From the NCBI GenBank assembly GCA_007128755.1, contig SKWV01000003.1:1-8196 (forward strand): 8,196 nt of DNA, in the 5' to 3' direction. Source of the DNA: Trueperaceae bacterium. Lineage in GTDB: Bacteria; Deinococcota; Deinococci; Deinococcales; Trueperaceae. The stretch's first letter is position 1, and every line of letters begins with the position of its first letter. The notes beneath the pieces are model-generated. The model was not told where the DNA came from, made no database searches, and saw nothing but the letters and a program-made list of their open reading frames with translations. Position numbers and translations under genes: made by a program. Positions 1-5,077 of this stretch are shown one piece after another.

Positions 1-2
1 AG

Positions 3-224
3 CGCCGCGAGATCGCCGCGGCGGCGCGGGCGGATGACGATGAGGCCGCGGCGCGCCTCAGGCGCTTCGACGACGCCTACGCCCGCTCGGTGCTCGGCCA
101 CCTGCGCGAGCGCGACGCGTTCCTCCGGGCCTGGAGCCAGTACCTGCGCGCGGCCGAACGGGCGTCGGTGCGCGTGGGGGGAGCGTTCGCCGTCGTCGCC
201 CCGCCGGAGGCGGACGGTCGCTAG
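3..224 (+). CDS. C-terminal end of an unidentified protein (5' truncated by window edge)
   Basis: Reading frame 3 is open from the window edge to a TAG at 222-224 and gives 73 residues with a plausible protein composition. There is an Ala/Arg/Asp/Glu-rich, probably helical stretch (about residues 1-30) containing an RFDDAYARSVLGHLRERDAF segment. A WSQYLRAAERA helix follows, then a short hydrophobic strand (GGAFAVVAP) and a polar tail. I do not recognise the family and see no catalytic motif. The start lies outside the window. The gene converges on the P450 gene, with 46 bases between the two stops. I prefer this frame over the overlapping ATG-started frame from 34, which runs antisense through the P450 gene and is Arg/Ser/Pro-rich as expected of a shadow frame. 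Confidence 0.6.
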   Translation, partial: RREIAAAARADDDEAAARLRRFDDAYARSVLGHLRERDAFLRAWSQYLRAAERASVRVGGAFAVVAPPEADGR

Positions 225-270
225 GCGCCGCTCGTGGCCGACGGCACGCGGCCGTGGCGTCGAGCGTCGC

Positions 271-1497
271 TCAGTAGGTGACCGGGAGGCGCTCGAGCCC
301 GCGGATGGCGATGCCGGGGCGCCATCGCGGTGCGCTCTCGGCGAGCGCGAGCCGCGGCGCGTGATGGAGCAACGCCCGGAAGGCGATGGTCGCCTCGAGC
401 CGCGCGAGCGGCGCGCCGAGGCAGAAGTGGATGCCGAGCCCGAACGCGGTGTGGCGCCCGACCTGGCGCGTGACGTCGAGCCGGTCGGGGTGCTCGAACA
501 CGCTCGGATCGCGGTTCGCCGCAGCGAGCATGAAGCCCACCGGCGCCAGCGCTGGGATCGCCTGGTCGCCGATCGTCACGTCCTCGCTGGCGAAGCGGAA
601 GGTCGCCTGGATCGGGCTGTCATAGCGCAGCAGCTCCTCGACCGCGTGCTCGACGAGCGACGGGTCGTCCTGGAGCCGCCGCAGTTGCTCGGGGTGTTGC
701 AGGAGAGCCAGGGTGCCGTTGCCGATCAGGTTCGTGGTCGTCTCGTGCCCGGCGATGAGGAGCAGCACCAGCGTCGCCACCAGCTCCTCGTCGTCGAGGC
801 GCGCGTCGTCGTCGCGTGAGGCGATGAGCGCGCTGATGAGGTCGTCGCGCGGCTCGCGCGTGCGTTCGGCGATGAACCCCTGCAAGAAGGCCTTGATCTC
901 CCGCGCGGCGTCGCTCGCGGGCCCATAGGAGTCGGCGCTCGAGCGCATGTCGATGGCAGCGCCGATGGCGGCCGACCAGCGGCGCAGGGCGTCGCGCTCG
1001 CTCGGGTCGATGCCGATCAGGTCGGCGATGACGAAGACCGGGAGCGGGTAGGCGTACTCGGCGATGAGGTCGACCTCGCCGTCGCGACGCGCGTCCTCGA
1101 GCAGGGAGCGAGCGGAGGCCTCGATCTTGGTCGCGAGCTCGCGCACGCGCCGCGGCGTGAAGGCGCGGCTCACGACGGCGCGCAGGCGCGTGTGATCGGG
1201 CGGGTCCTTGAACAGCATCCAGCGGCTCGCCATCTCCCAGAACGGCCGGTAGGGCTCGGGCATCTCCGGCTTGGGCCTCCCTGGCATGAGCTTGCCGAGC
1301 TCCCGCACGTAGCGAGCGTCCTTCAGGTTCGCCGTGAGGGCCTCGTGCCCGAGCACGTACCAGGTCCCCGTCGGACCCGGTGTCGACGGCACGCCGAAGT
1401 GGACCGGGCCGGCGGCGAGGTAGCGGCGGTAGATCGCGTAGCGGTCGGCGGCGAACTCGGGGCTGAACGGATCGAACGCGGTGAGCGCCTCAGGCAT
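271..1497 (-). CDS. cytochrome P450 (bacterial, soluble, class I type)
   Basis: This is a 408-residue haem-thiolate monooxygenase. Such soluble bacterial P450s take electrons from a ferredoxin and a ferredoxin reductase, neither of which is in the window, and hydroxylate or epoxidise small lipophilic substrates. All hallmarks are present. The C-helix segment DHTRLR is at 101-106, the I-helix oxygen-activation motif AGHETT at 249-254, and the ExxR pair at E288/R291. The haem loop FGLGIHFCLGAPLAR spans 352-366, with C359 as the axial ligand. There is no signal peptide or membrane anchor, and the length is typical. I chose the ATG at 1497 because family homology begins directly after it (DPFSPEF). 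The frame stays open back to a GTG at 1581, but that GTG lies inside a candidate -10 element. The substrate cannot be deduced. No secondary-metabolite genes flank it, so a role in lipid, terpenoid or carotenoid modification is only a guess. Confidence 0.95.
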   Translation of the reverse strand: MPEALTAFDPFSPEFAADRYAIYRRYLAAGPVHFGVPSTPGPTGTWYVLGHEALTANLKDARYVRELGKLMPGRPKPEMPEPYRPFWEMASRWMLFKDPPDHTRLRAVVSRAFTPRRVRELATKIEASARSLLEDARRDGEVDLIAEYAYPLPVFVIADLIGIDPSERDALRRWSAAIGAAIDMRSSADSYGPASDAAREIKAFLQGFIAERTREPRDDLISALIASRDDDARLDDEELVATLVLLLIAGHETTTNLIGNGTLALLQHPEQLRRLQDDPSLVEHAVEELLRYDSPIQATFRFASEDVTIGDQAIPALAPVGFMLAAANRDPSVFEHPDRLDVTRQVGRHTAFGLGIHFCLGAPLARLEATIAFRALLHHAPRLALAESAPRWRPGIAIRGLERLPVTY

Positions 1498-1564
1498 GGC
1501 GGGTGCCGGCCTCACGCGCTGGGTCGTTCGGACGGCGACTCGGCGGATCTCCCACGTGGACCAT
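1490..1564 (-). CDS. possible 24-codon leader ORF overlapping the P450 start
   Basis: An ATG at 1564 lies exactly 7 nt after a good extended -10 (TGCTACCTT, 1572-1580), so a transcript would start at or next to this codon. The ORF encodes 24 residues beginning MVHVGDPPSRRP. Its TGA at 1490-1492 overlaps the first codons of the P450 gene (ATG 1495-1497). That geometry would allow leaderless initiation on the small ORF and re-initiation at the P450 ATG, which has only a weak GTGAGG about 12 nt upstream. The peptide matches no family I know. It could be a chance ORF inside a plain 5' leader of about 67 nt. Confidence 0.3.
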   Translation of the reverse strand: MVHVGDPPSRRPNDPAREAGTRHA

Positions 1565-1571
1565 GGGGTCG

Positions 1572-1580
1572 AAGGTAGCA
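1572..1580 (-). promoter_or_regulatory. candidate extended -10 promoter of the P450 gene
   Basis: On the minus strand the bases read TGCTACCTT, a TGn-TAnnnT extended -10. It is 7 nt before the ATG of the small leader ORF and about 75 nt before the P450 ATG. I see no recognisable -35. A 6-bp inverted repeat (1589-1603) sits where a -35 or an operator would lie. Confidence 0.4.
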
Positions 1581-1588
1581 CGAGCCGG

Positions 1589-1603
1589 ACGGCCGTCGGC
1601 CGT
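1589..1603. repeat. short inverted repeat upstream of the P450 promoter
   Basis: ACGGCC and GGCCGT are perfect reverse complements separated by three bases. The repeat lies 9 bases upstream of the candidate P450 -10 and downstream of the NYN gene stop. It could be an operator half-site pair or part of a terminator for the upstream gene. In DNA this GC-rich, six-base arms can also arise by chance. Confidence 0.3.
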
Positions 1604-1625
1604 GCCGCTCGGGCGGTTCGCGACG

Positions 1626-1640
1626 CCGCTCGGCGAGCGG
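1626..1640. terminator. possible small hairpin downstream of the NYN gene
   Basis: CCGCTC-GGC-GAGCGG forms a 6-bp, all but one G-C stem with a 3-base loop, starting 22 bases beyond the NYN gene stop codon. No T-run follows on the minus strand. Termination is possible but weakly supported. Confidence 0.3.
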
Positions 1641-1661
1641 GCGCTCCGGAGGTCCGGCGTT

Positions 1662-2219
1662 CTAGACGCGCGTGGTCGGCAGGTAGGCGCCGTCGACCTC
1701 GCCCAAGTGGACGAAGCGATCGGCCATGTCGATCGACGTCTGCGCCGAGGCCTCCCTGAAGGCGACGACCTCGACGCGCTTGCCGCGCTGCTGCGCGAGC
1801 TCGAGCAGCGGCACGAAGTCGCCGTCACCGGAGGCGAGCACGATCACGTCGACGTGGTCCCACGCGCGCACGATGTCGGCGGCGATGCCCATGTCCCAGT
1901 CGCCCTCGAGCACCAGCCGGCCCTCGCCGTCGCCGCGATGGATCCGCACCGCGCGCCGCCGGACGCGGTAGCCCAGCGCCGAGAGGCGCGTGACGAAGCC
2001 GTAGGCGGTCGACTCGCCCTCGCGCTCGACGACGTACGCCGTGGCGGCGTGCAGCCGGCGGCCCCGGGTGGCGATCTTGAGCAGCAGCTCGTAGTCGAGG
2101 TTGCGGCCCGCGGCGTCGCGCGCCGCGTAGTAGAGGTTCTGGGTGTCGACGAAGAGCGCGACCCGCTGGTCGGCATGCTCGCCCGGGCCCGGGTCGGCGG
2201 CGCTCAAGCGCTCGTTCAT
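1662..2219 (-). CDS. NYN (LabA/PIN-like) domain protein, putative ribonuclease
   Basis: This 185-residue protein is a single NYN domain, the PIN-like metal-dependent nuclease fold of the LabA/DUF88 family. The acidic metal site is intact: D25 in ALFVDTQNLYYA (21-32), D109 and D115 in the DWDMGIAADI segment (107-116), and D132/D134 in the ASGDGDFVPL loop (129-138). The SGDGDF motif is diagnostic of LabA-like NYN proteins. The C-terminus (about 155-185) follows the domain and carries no extra LOTUS/OST-HTH module. It is expected to be cytoplasmic; an RNA substrate is known for some family members and inferred here. The ATG at 2219 overlaps the TGA of the acetyltransferase gene as ATGA, and no Shine-Dalgarno is visible, so translation is probably coupled. 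The frame stays open well upstream, but that extension is an out-of-frame read of the acetyltransferase gene. Confidence 0.9.
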   Translation of the reverse strand: MNERLSAADPGPGEHADQRVALFVDTQNLYYAARDAAGRNLDYELLLKIATRGRRLHAATAYVVEREGESTAYGFVTRLSALGYRVRRRAVRIHRGDGEGRLVLEGDWDMGIAADIVRAWDHVDVIVLASGDGDFVPLLELAQQRGKRVEVVAFREASAQTSIDMADRFVHLGEVDGAYLPTTRV

Positions 2220-2764
2220 GCGTCGTCGACCAGGTACTTCGCCATGATCAGGTTGTCCTCGAAGGTCGCGCCGGTGCGGATGTGGTCGCGCTCCACGCCC
2301 TCGAGCACGAAGGCGCTCCGCTCGTAGAGCGCCTTCGCGGCCTCGTTGCCGCCCCGCACCGACAGCGACAGCTTGCGCACGCCGACCTGGCGCGCCCACT
2401 CCTCGGCGGTCACGAGCAGCGCCTCGCCGCAGCCGCGCCGCCGGTAGGGCGCCGCGACCGCCAGCGTGAGCACCGCCACGTGGTCGAGCCGCACGGCCGC
2501 GAGGCGCGACGCCTCGCACCAGCCGGCGACCTGGTCGCCGACCACGGCGAACCAGACGCCGGAGCGCGTCTGGTCGAGGCTCCGCAGGCGCGCGGCCAGC
2601 GAGCCCTCCGACGGCGGGCCGTCGCCCACGAACCAGGCGCCTTCGTCGTAGATCCCGCGCTGCAGGGACCACCAGGTGGCGGCGTCGGTCGCGCGCGCCC
2701 GGCGCACGCGAGCAGCGGGCGACGCGCGAGGCGTCGCGACACGAGCGGGGACATGGTCCTTCAT
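2216..2764 (-). CDS. GNAT-family N-acetyltransferase
   Basis: This is a 182-residue protein with one GNAT fold, transferring an acetyl group from acetyl-CoA to an amine of unknown identity. A basic N-terminal tail (1-19) precedes the domain, which starts at VRRARATDAATWW (20-32). Motif A, strand beta4 and the pyrophosphate-binding loop, is LTLAVAAPYRRRGCGEALL (99-117), with the R/Q-x-x-G-x-G/A signature at R108-G113. Motif B follows, with NEAAKALYE (140-148) and the usual aromatic/Phe end of the helix. The final segment EGVERDHIRTGATFEDNLIM resembles the small-molecule or protein N-acetyltransferase group close to RimI/RimJ-like enzymes. The ATG at 2764 is supported by an extended -10 only 6 nt upstream, implying a leaderless mRNA; no Shine-Dalgarno is present. 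The gene is divergent from metK and coupled to the NYN gene. Confidence 0.88.
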   Translation of the reverse strand: MKDHVPARVATPRASPAARVRRARATDAATWWSLQRGIYDEGAWFVGDGPPSEGSLAARLRSLDQTRSGVWFAVVGDQVAGWCEASRLAAVRLDHVAVLTLAVAAPYRRRGCGEALLVTAEEWARQVGVRKLSLSVRGGNEAAKALYERSAFVLEGVERDHIRTGATFEDNLIMAKYLVDDA

Positions 2765-2770
2765 CGGGTC

Positions 2771-2779
2771 AGGATAGCA
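2771..2779 (-). promoter_or_regulatory. candidate leaderless promoter of the acetyltransferase-NYN operon
   Basis: The minus strand reads TGCTATCCT followed by GACCCG and then ATG. This is an extended -10 ending 6 nt before the start codon, the spacing expected when transcription begins at or next to the start codon. No clear -35 is visible. Confidence 0.5.
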
Positions 2780-2815
2780 ACGCCGCGGGGCGACCGCGGA
2801 GGGTGCGGCACGTCC

Positions 2816-2824
2816 TGGTACAGT
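2816..2824 (+). promoter_or_regulatory. candidate extended -10 promoter of metK
   Basis: TGGTACAGT fits TGn-TAnnnT. Initiation about 7 nt downstream would give a 5' leader of roughly 59 nt before the GTG start. The motif lies 36 bases from the oppositely directed acetyltransferase -10. I see no -35. Confidence 0.4.
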
Positions 2825-2849
2825 TGCGGCCGACGCCGCCCCGCGTCGC

Positions 2850-2871
2850 GCCAGCGGCTCGCGCCGGTGGC
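2850..2871 (+). other. small hairpin in the metK 5' leader
   Basis: GCCA-g-CGG and CCG-g-TGGC can pair as a 7-bp stem with one internal G-G mismatch and a 6-base loop. It ends 6 nt before the Shine-Dalgarno. It is too small for a known SAM riboswitch class as I recall them, and could be incidental in this GC-rich leader. Confidence 0.25.
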
Positions 2872-2877
2872 TCTCTC

Positions 2878-2883
2878 AGGAGG
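2878..2883 (+). promoter_or_regulatory. perfect Shine-Dalgarno of metK, fixing a GTG start
   Basis: AGGAGG stands 6 nt before the GTG at 2890. This fixes the start: the frame is open a further 29 codons upstream to 2803, but that extension reads through the leader and resembles no MetK N-terminus. Confidence 0.85.
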
Positions 2884-2889
2884 TCCTGC

Positions 2890-4062
2890 GTGGGCGCTGC
2901 CACCCTCAAGCTCGTGTCCGCCGAGTCGGTCACCGAAGGCCATCCCGACAAGCTCGCCGATCGCATCTCGGACAGCGTCCTGGACGCCATCCTCGAGCAC
3001 GACCCCGACGCCCGCGTCGCCGCCGAGGCGATCGTGACGACCGGCCTCGCGCTCATCGCCGGCGAGATCACGACGCGCACCTACGTCGACCTGCAGGCGA
3101 TCGTGCGCGACACCGTCCGCGAGGTGGGGTACGTCGATGCGTCGTACGGCTTCGACGCCGACCACAGCGCCGTCCTGATCGCGATCAACGAGCAGTCGCC
3201 CGACATCGCGCTGGGCGTGGATCGCGGCGCGGTGGGCGAGGACGACGACGACGCGCTCGGCGCCGGCGACCAGGGGATGATGTTCGGGTACGCCTGCGAC
3301 GAGACGCCGGAGTTGATGCCGCTGCCGATCATGCTGGCGCACGCCCTCGTGCGGCGCCTCGCCGAGGTGCGCAAGGACGGCACGGTGCCGTTCCTCCGCC
3401 CCGACGGCAAGGCCCAGGTGACGGTCGCGTACGACGGCGCCACGCCGGTCGGCGTCGACGCCGTGGTCGTCTCGGCGCAGCACCACCCCGACGTCGACCT
3501 CAAGACCCTGCGGGAGGCCATCCGGCACGAGGTGATCGAGCGCGTCCTCCCGGAGGGGTTCCTGAGCGAGGACACGCGCCTCCACATCAACCCCACCGGC
3601 CGCTTCGTCCAGGGCGGGCCGCAGGCGGACGCCGGGCTCACGGGGCGCAAGATCGTCGTCGACACCTACGGCGGGGCGGCGCCGCACGGCGGGGGGGCCT
3701 TCTCCGGCAAGGACCCCACCAAGGTCGATCGCAGCGCCAGCTACTACGCCCGCTGGATCGCGAAGCACGTGGTGGCGGCGGGGTTGGCGCGCCGCTGCCA
3801 GATCCAGCTCGCCTACGCCATCGGCGTGGCGCGGCCCGTGGGCGCCTACGTCGACACGTTCGGCACCGGCAGCGTGAGCGACCACCAGCTCGAGCTCGCG
3901 ATCGCGGAGGTGTTCGACGCGCGGCCGGCGTCCATCATCAAGCAGCTCGACCTGCGGCGCCCCATCTACCGGCCGACGAGCTCCTACGGCCACTTCGGCC
4001 GGCCCGAGTTCTCATGGGAACGGCTCGAGCGCATCGACGCGCTGCGCGCGGCCGTGGCGTGA
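2890..4062 (+). CDS. metK: S-adenosylmethionine synthetase (methionine adenosyltransferase)
   Basis: This 390-residue cytoplasmic enzyme makes S-adenosylmethionine from ATP and methionine, with cleavage of tripolyphosphate; it normally works as a tetramer. All signature elements are present. ESVTEGHPDK (12-21) carries the phosphate-contacting His18. GAGDQGMMFGYACDET (124-139) is the hexapeptide-loop signature, and GGGAFSGKDPTKVDRS (267-282) is the glycine-rich P-loop with its Lys and Asp residues. The C-terminal GRPEFSWERLERIDAL matches the conserved end of the family (GHFGR..FxWE). The length is normal. An acidic run (EDDDDA, about 117-122) precedes the 124-139 motif; this loop varies in length among species. 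The GTG start follows a perfect AGGAGG, unlike the apparently leaderless neighbours, which suggests strong constitutive translation. The HemC-like gene follows on the same strand after 114 bases. Confidence 0.98.
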   Translation: MGAATLKLVSAESVTEGHPDKLADRISDSVLDAILEHDPDARVAAEAIVTTGLALIAGEITTRTYVDLQAIVRDTVREVGYVDASYGFDADHSAVLIAINEQSPDIALGVDRGAVGEDDDDALGAGDQGMMFGYACDETPELMPLPIMLAHALVRRLAEVRKDGTVPFLRPDGKAQVTVAYDGATPVGVDAVVVSAQHHPDVDLKTLREAIRHEVIERVLPEGFLSEDTRLHINPTGRFVQGGPQADAGLTGRKIVVDTYGGAAPHGGGAFSGKDPTKVDRSASYYARWIAKHVVAAGLARRCQIQLAYAIGVARPVGAYVDTFGTGSVSDHQLELAIAEVFDARPASIIKQLDLRRPIYRPTSSYGHFGRPEFSWERLERIDALRAAVA

Positions 4063-4160
4063 AGGGCGGCCACGGGCCTCGGGAACGCCGCGGCGGAGCG
4101 TCGACGGACCCCTCGATCGGGAGCGGAACGCGCGGATACGCGCCGCGGGTCCTCCCCGTC

Positions 4161-4169
4161 TGATACAAC
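4161..4169 (+). promoter_or_regulatory. candidate leaderless promoter of the HemC-like gene
   Basis: TGATACAAC is a TGn-TAnnn extended -10 ending in C rather than T. It lies 7 nt before the ATG at 4177, so the transcript would begin at or beside the start codon. No Shine-Dalgarno is seen in front of either the ATG or the in-frame GTG at 4171. Confidence 0.45.
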
Positions 4170-4176
4170 GGTGCAT

Positions 4177-5022
4177 ATGGCACGCATCGTTCTGGGCCAC
4201 CGTGACGGTGCCCTCGCTCTTCGGCTGGCACGCACCGTCCTCTCCGACCTCAGCACCGAGTGGCCCGACATCCAGTTGGTCCCCCGCACCTTCGGCTCCT
4301 CCGGCCCTGAGGACGGCGACGCCGTCCTGAACGCCGTGGCGAACGGCCAGGCGGGACTCGCCGTCGTCGCGGGCGAGACGCTACGCGCGCCGTTGCCCGA
4401 CGGCCTCGTCCTCGCGGCCGTCACGCGCCGGCTCGAGCCGCGCCTCGCGCTCGTCACCAAGGGATCGCGGCAACTCTCCGACCTGAGCGCCGGCGCGCTG
4501 CTCGGCGTCGGCGCCGAACGCGACCTCCCGTTCGTCCAGGCGGGCTTCCCCGGCACGACGCCGGAGCTGGTCCGCGGCGGCATCGAGAAGGCCCTCGCGC
4601 GCGTGGCGAGCGACGAGCTCGAGGGGCTCGTGGTGCCGGCGTCGGCCCTGATCATGCTCGACCTGCGCGACCGCATCAGCGCGCTGCTGGAGCCCGACGT
4701 GCTCCCGCCGGCGCCGGGGCAGGGCTCGCTGGCGCTCATCGCGCGCAGCGACGACGACCTCGCCGGCGAGGTCGCCTACACGCTGCAGCACCGCCCCTCG
4801 TTCGACCGGGTGCGCGCCGAGCGCGCGTTCGCCGCGGGGCTGGTCGGCTTCGCGGTCGGCGCCCTCGCGACCGTGAGCGAGGAGGGCGACCTCACGCTCT
4901 TCGGCGCGGTGGCGCAGGGCACGACGACGCTGCAGGCGAGCATCTCGGGCGACGCCAAGGAGGCCGCCGAGCTCGGGGCCGAGCTCGCCAAGGACGTCGC
5001 GGCGCAGCTGCAGGGTCTCTAG
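4177..5022 (+). CDS. degenerate hydroxymethylbilane synthase (HemC)-fold protein, probably not catalytic
   Basis: This 281-residue protein aligns along its length with porphobilinogen deaminase. The N-terminus IVLGHRDGALALRLA (4-18) matches the T-R-x-S-x-L-A strand. A PDGL..AAVTRRLEPRLALV segment (74-93) follows, then RGGIEKAL (133-140, the LRGNVxTRL position), LPPAPGQGSLALIAR (176-190) and VRAERAF (212-218). Key residues are missing by my manual alignment. The HSxKD motif holding the catalytic Asp84 (E. coli numbering) reads VAGET (64-68). The GGCxxPxG loop carrying the cofactor Cys242 reads LVGFAVGA (222-229), and the whole protein has no cysteine. One Arg of the LRR pair and the Arg of NVxTRL are replaced, and the GGKGLF loop region is about 12 residues shorter. 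It cannot carry a dipyrromethane cofactor by the known chemistry. A pseudoenzyme or ligand-binding role is inferred. I chose ATG 4177 over GTG 4171 from promoter spacing. Confidence 0.8.
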   Translation: MARIVLGHRDGALALRLARTVLSDLSTEWPDIQLVPRTFGSSGPEDGDAVLNAVANGQAGLAVVAGETLRAPLPDGLVLAAVTRRLEPRLALVTKGSRQLSDLSAGALLGVGAERDLPFVQAGFPGTTPELVRGGIEKALARVASDELEGLVVPASALIMLDLRDRISALLEPDVLPPAPGQGSLALIARSDDDLAGEVAYTLQHRPSFDRVRAERAFAAGLVGFAVGALATVSEEGDLTLFGAVAQGTTTLQASISGDAKEAAELGAELAKDVAAQLQGL

Positions 5023-5033
5023 CTCACGAAGGT

Positions 5034-5072
5034 CGGCGGGGTGCTGGTCGGGCGTCGACCGGCACCCCGCCG
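5034..5072. terminator. long bidirectional hairpin between convergent genes
   Basis: An 11-bp perfect outer stem (CGGCGGGGTGC with GCACCCCGCCG) continues through one G-U position into a 5-bp inner stem (GGTCG/CGACC) closed by a 5-base loop. That is about 17 pairs in all, with no bulge. It begins 12 bases after the stop of the HemC-like gene and 6 bases after the EF-G stop on the other strand. There is no T-run on either side, so it may act as a U-less terminator or 3'-end stabiliser in both directions. Confidence 0.8.
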
Positions 5073-5077
5073 TCGTG

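Noticed and set aside
225..270. Terminator hairpin between the first gene and the P450
   Set aside because: Only a 5-bp GGCCG/CGGCC stem with an 8-base loop and no T-run is visible, which is within chance for this base composition.
34..819. 261-codon plus-strand frame at the left end
   Set aside because: Most of it is antisense to the P450 gene, whose motifs are complete. Its first part overlaps the better-looking frame ending at 224.
1498..1581. P450 start at GTG 1581 with a 28-residue extension
   Set aside because: The GTG lies within the candidate -10 element and the extra residues resemble no P450 N-terminus. ATG 1497 gives the usual family length.
2803..2889. 29-codon N-terminal extension of MetK
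   Set aside because: A perfect AGGAGG lies 6 nt before the GTG at 2890, and MetK homology begins there. The extension overlaps the likely promoter and leader.
2825..2889. SAM riboswitch before metK
   Set aside because: The leader is only about 60 nt and offers one small imperfect hairpin. It is too short for SAM-I, and I see no SAM-II or other known SAM-binding core.
3237..3256. Acidic run (EDDDDA) in MetK as an unusual insertion
   Set aside because: The loop before GAGDQG varies in length among bacterial MetK proteins, so a few extra acidic residues are unremarkable.
2761..3993. 410-codon open frame on the minus strand across metK
   Set aside because: It is antisense to an unmistakable metK. 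Its product is an Arg/Asp/His/Val-rich low-complexity chain with no domain, typical of the complementary frame in GC-rich coding DNA.
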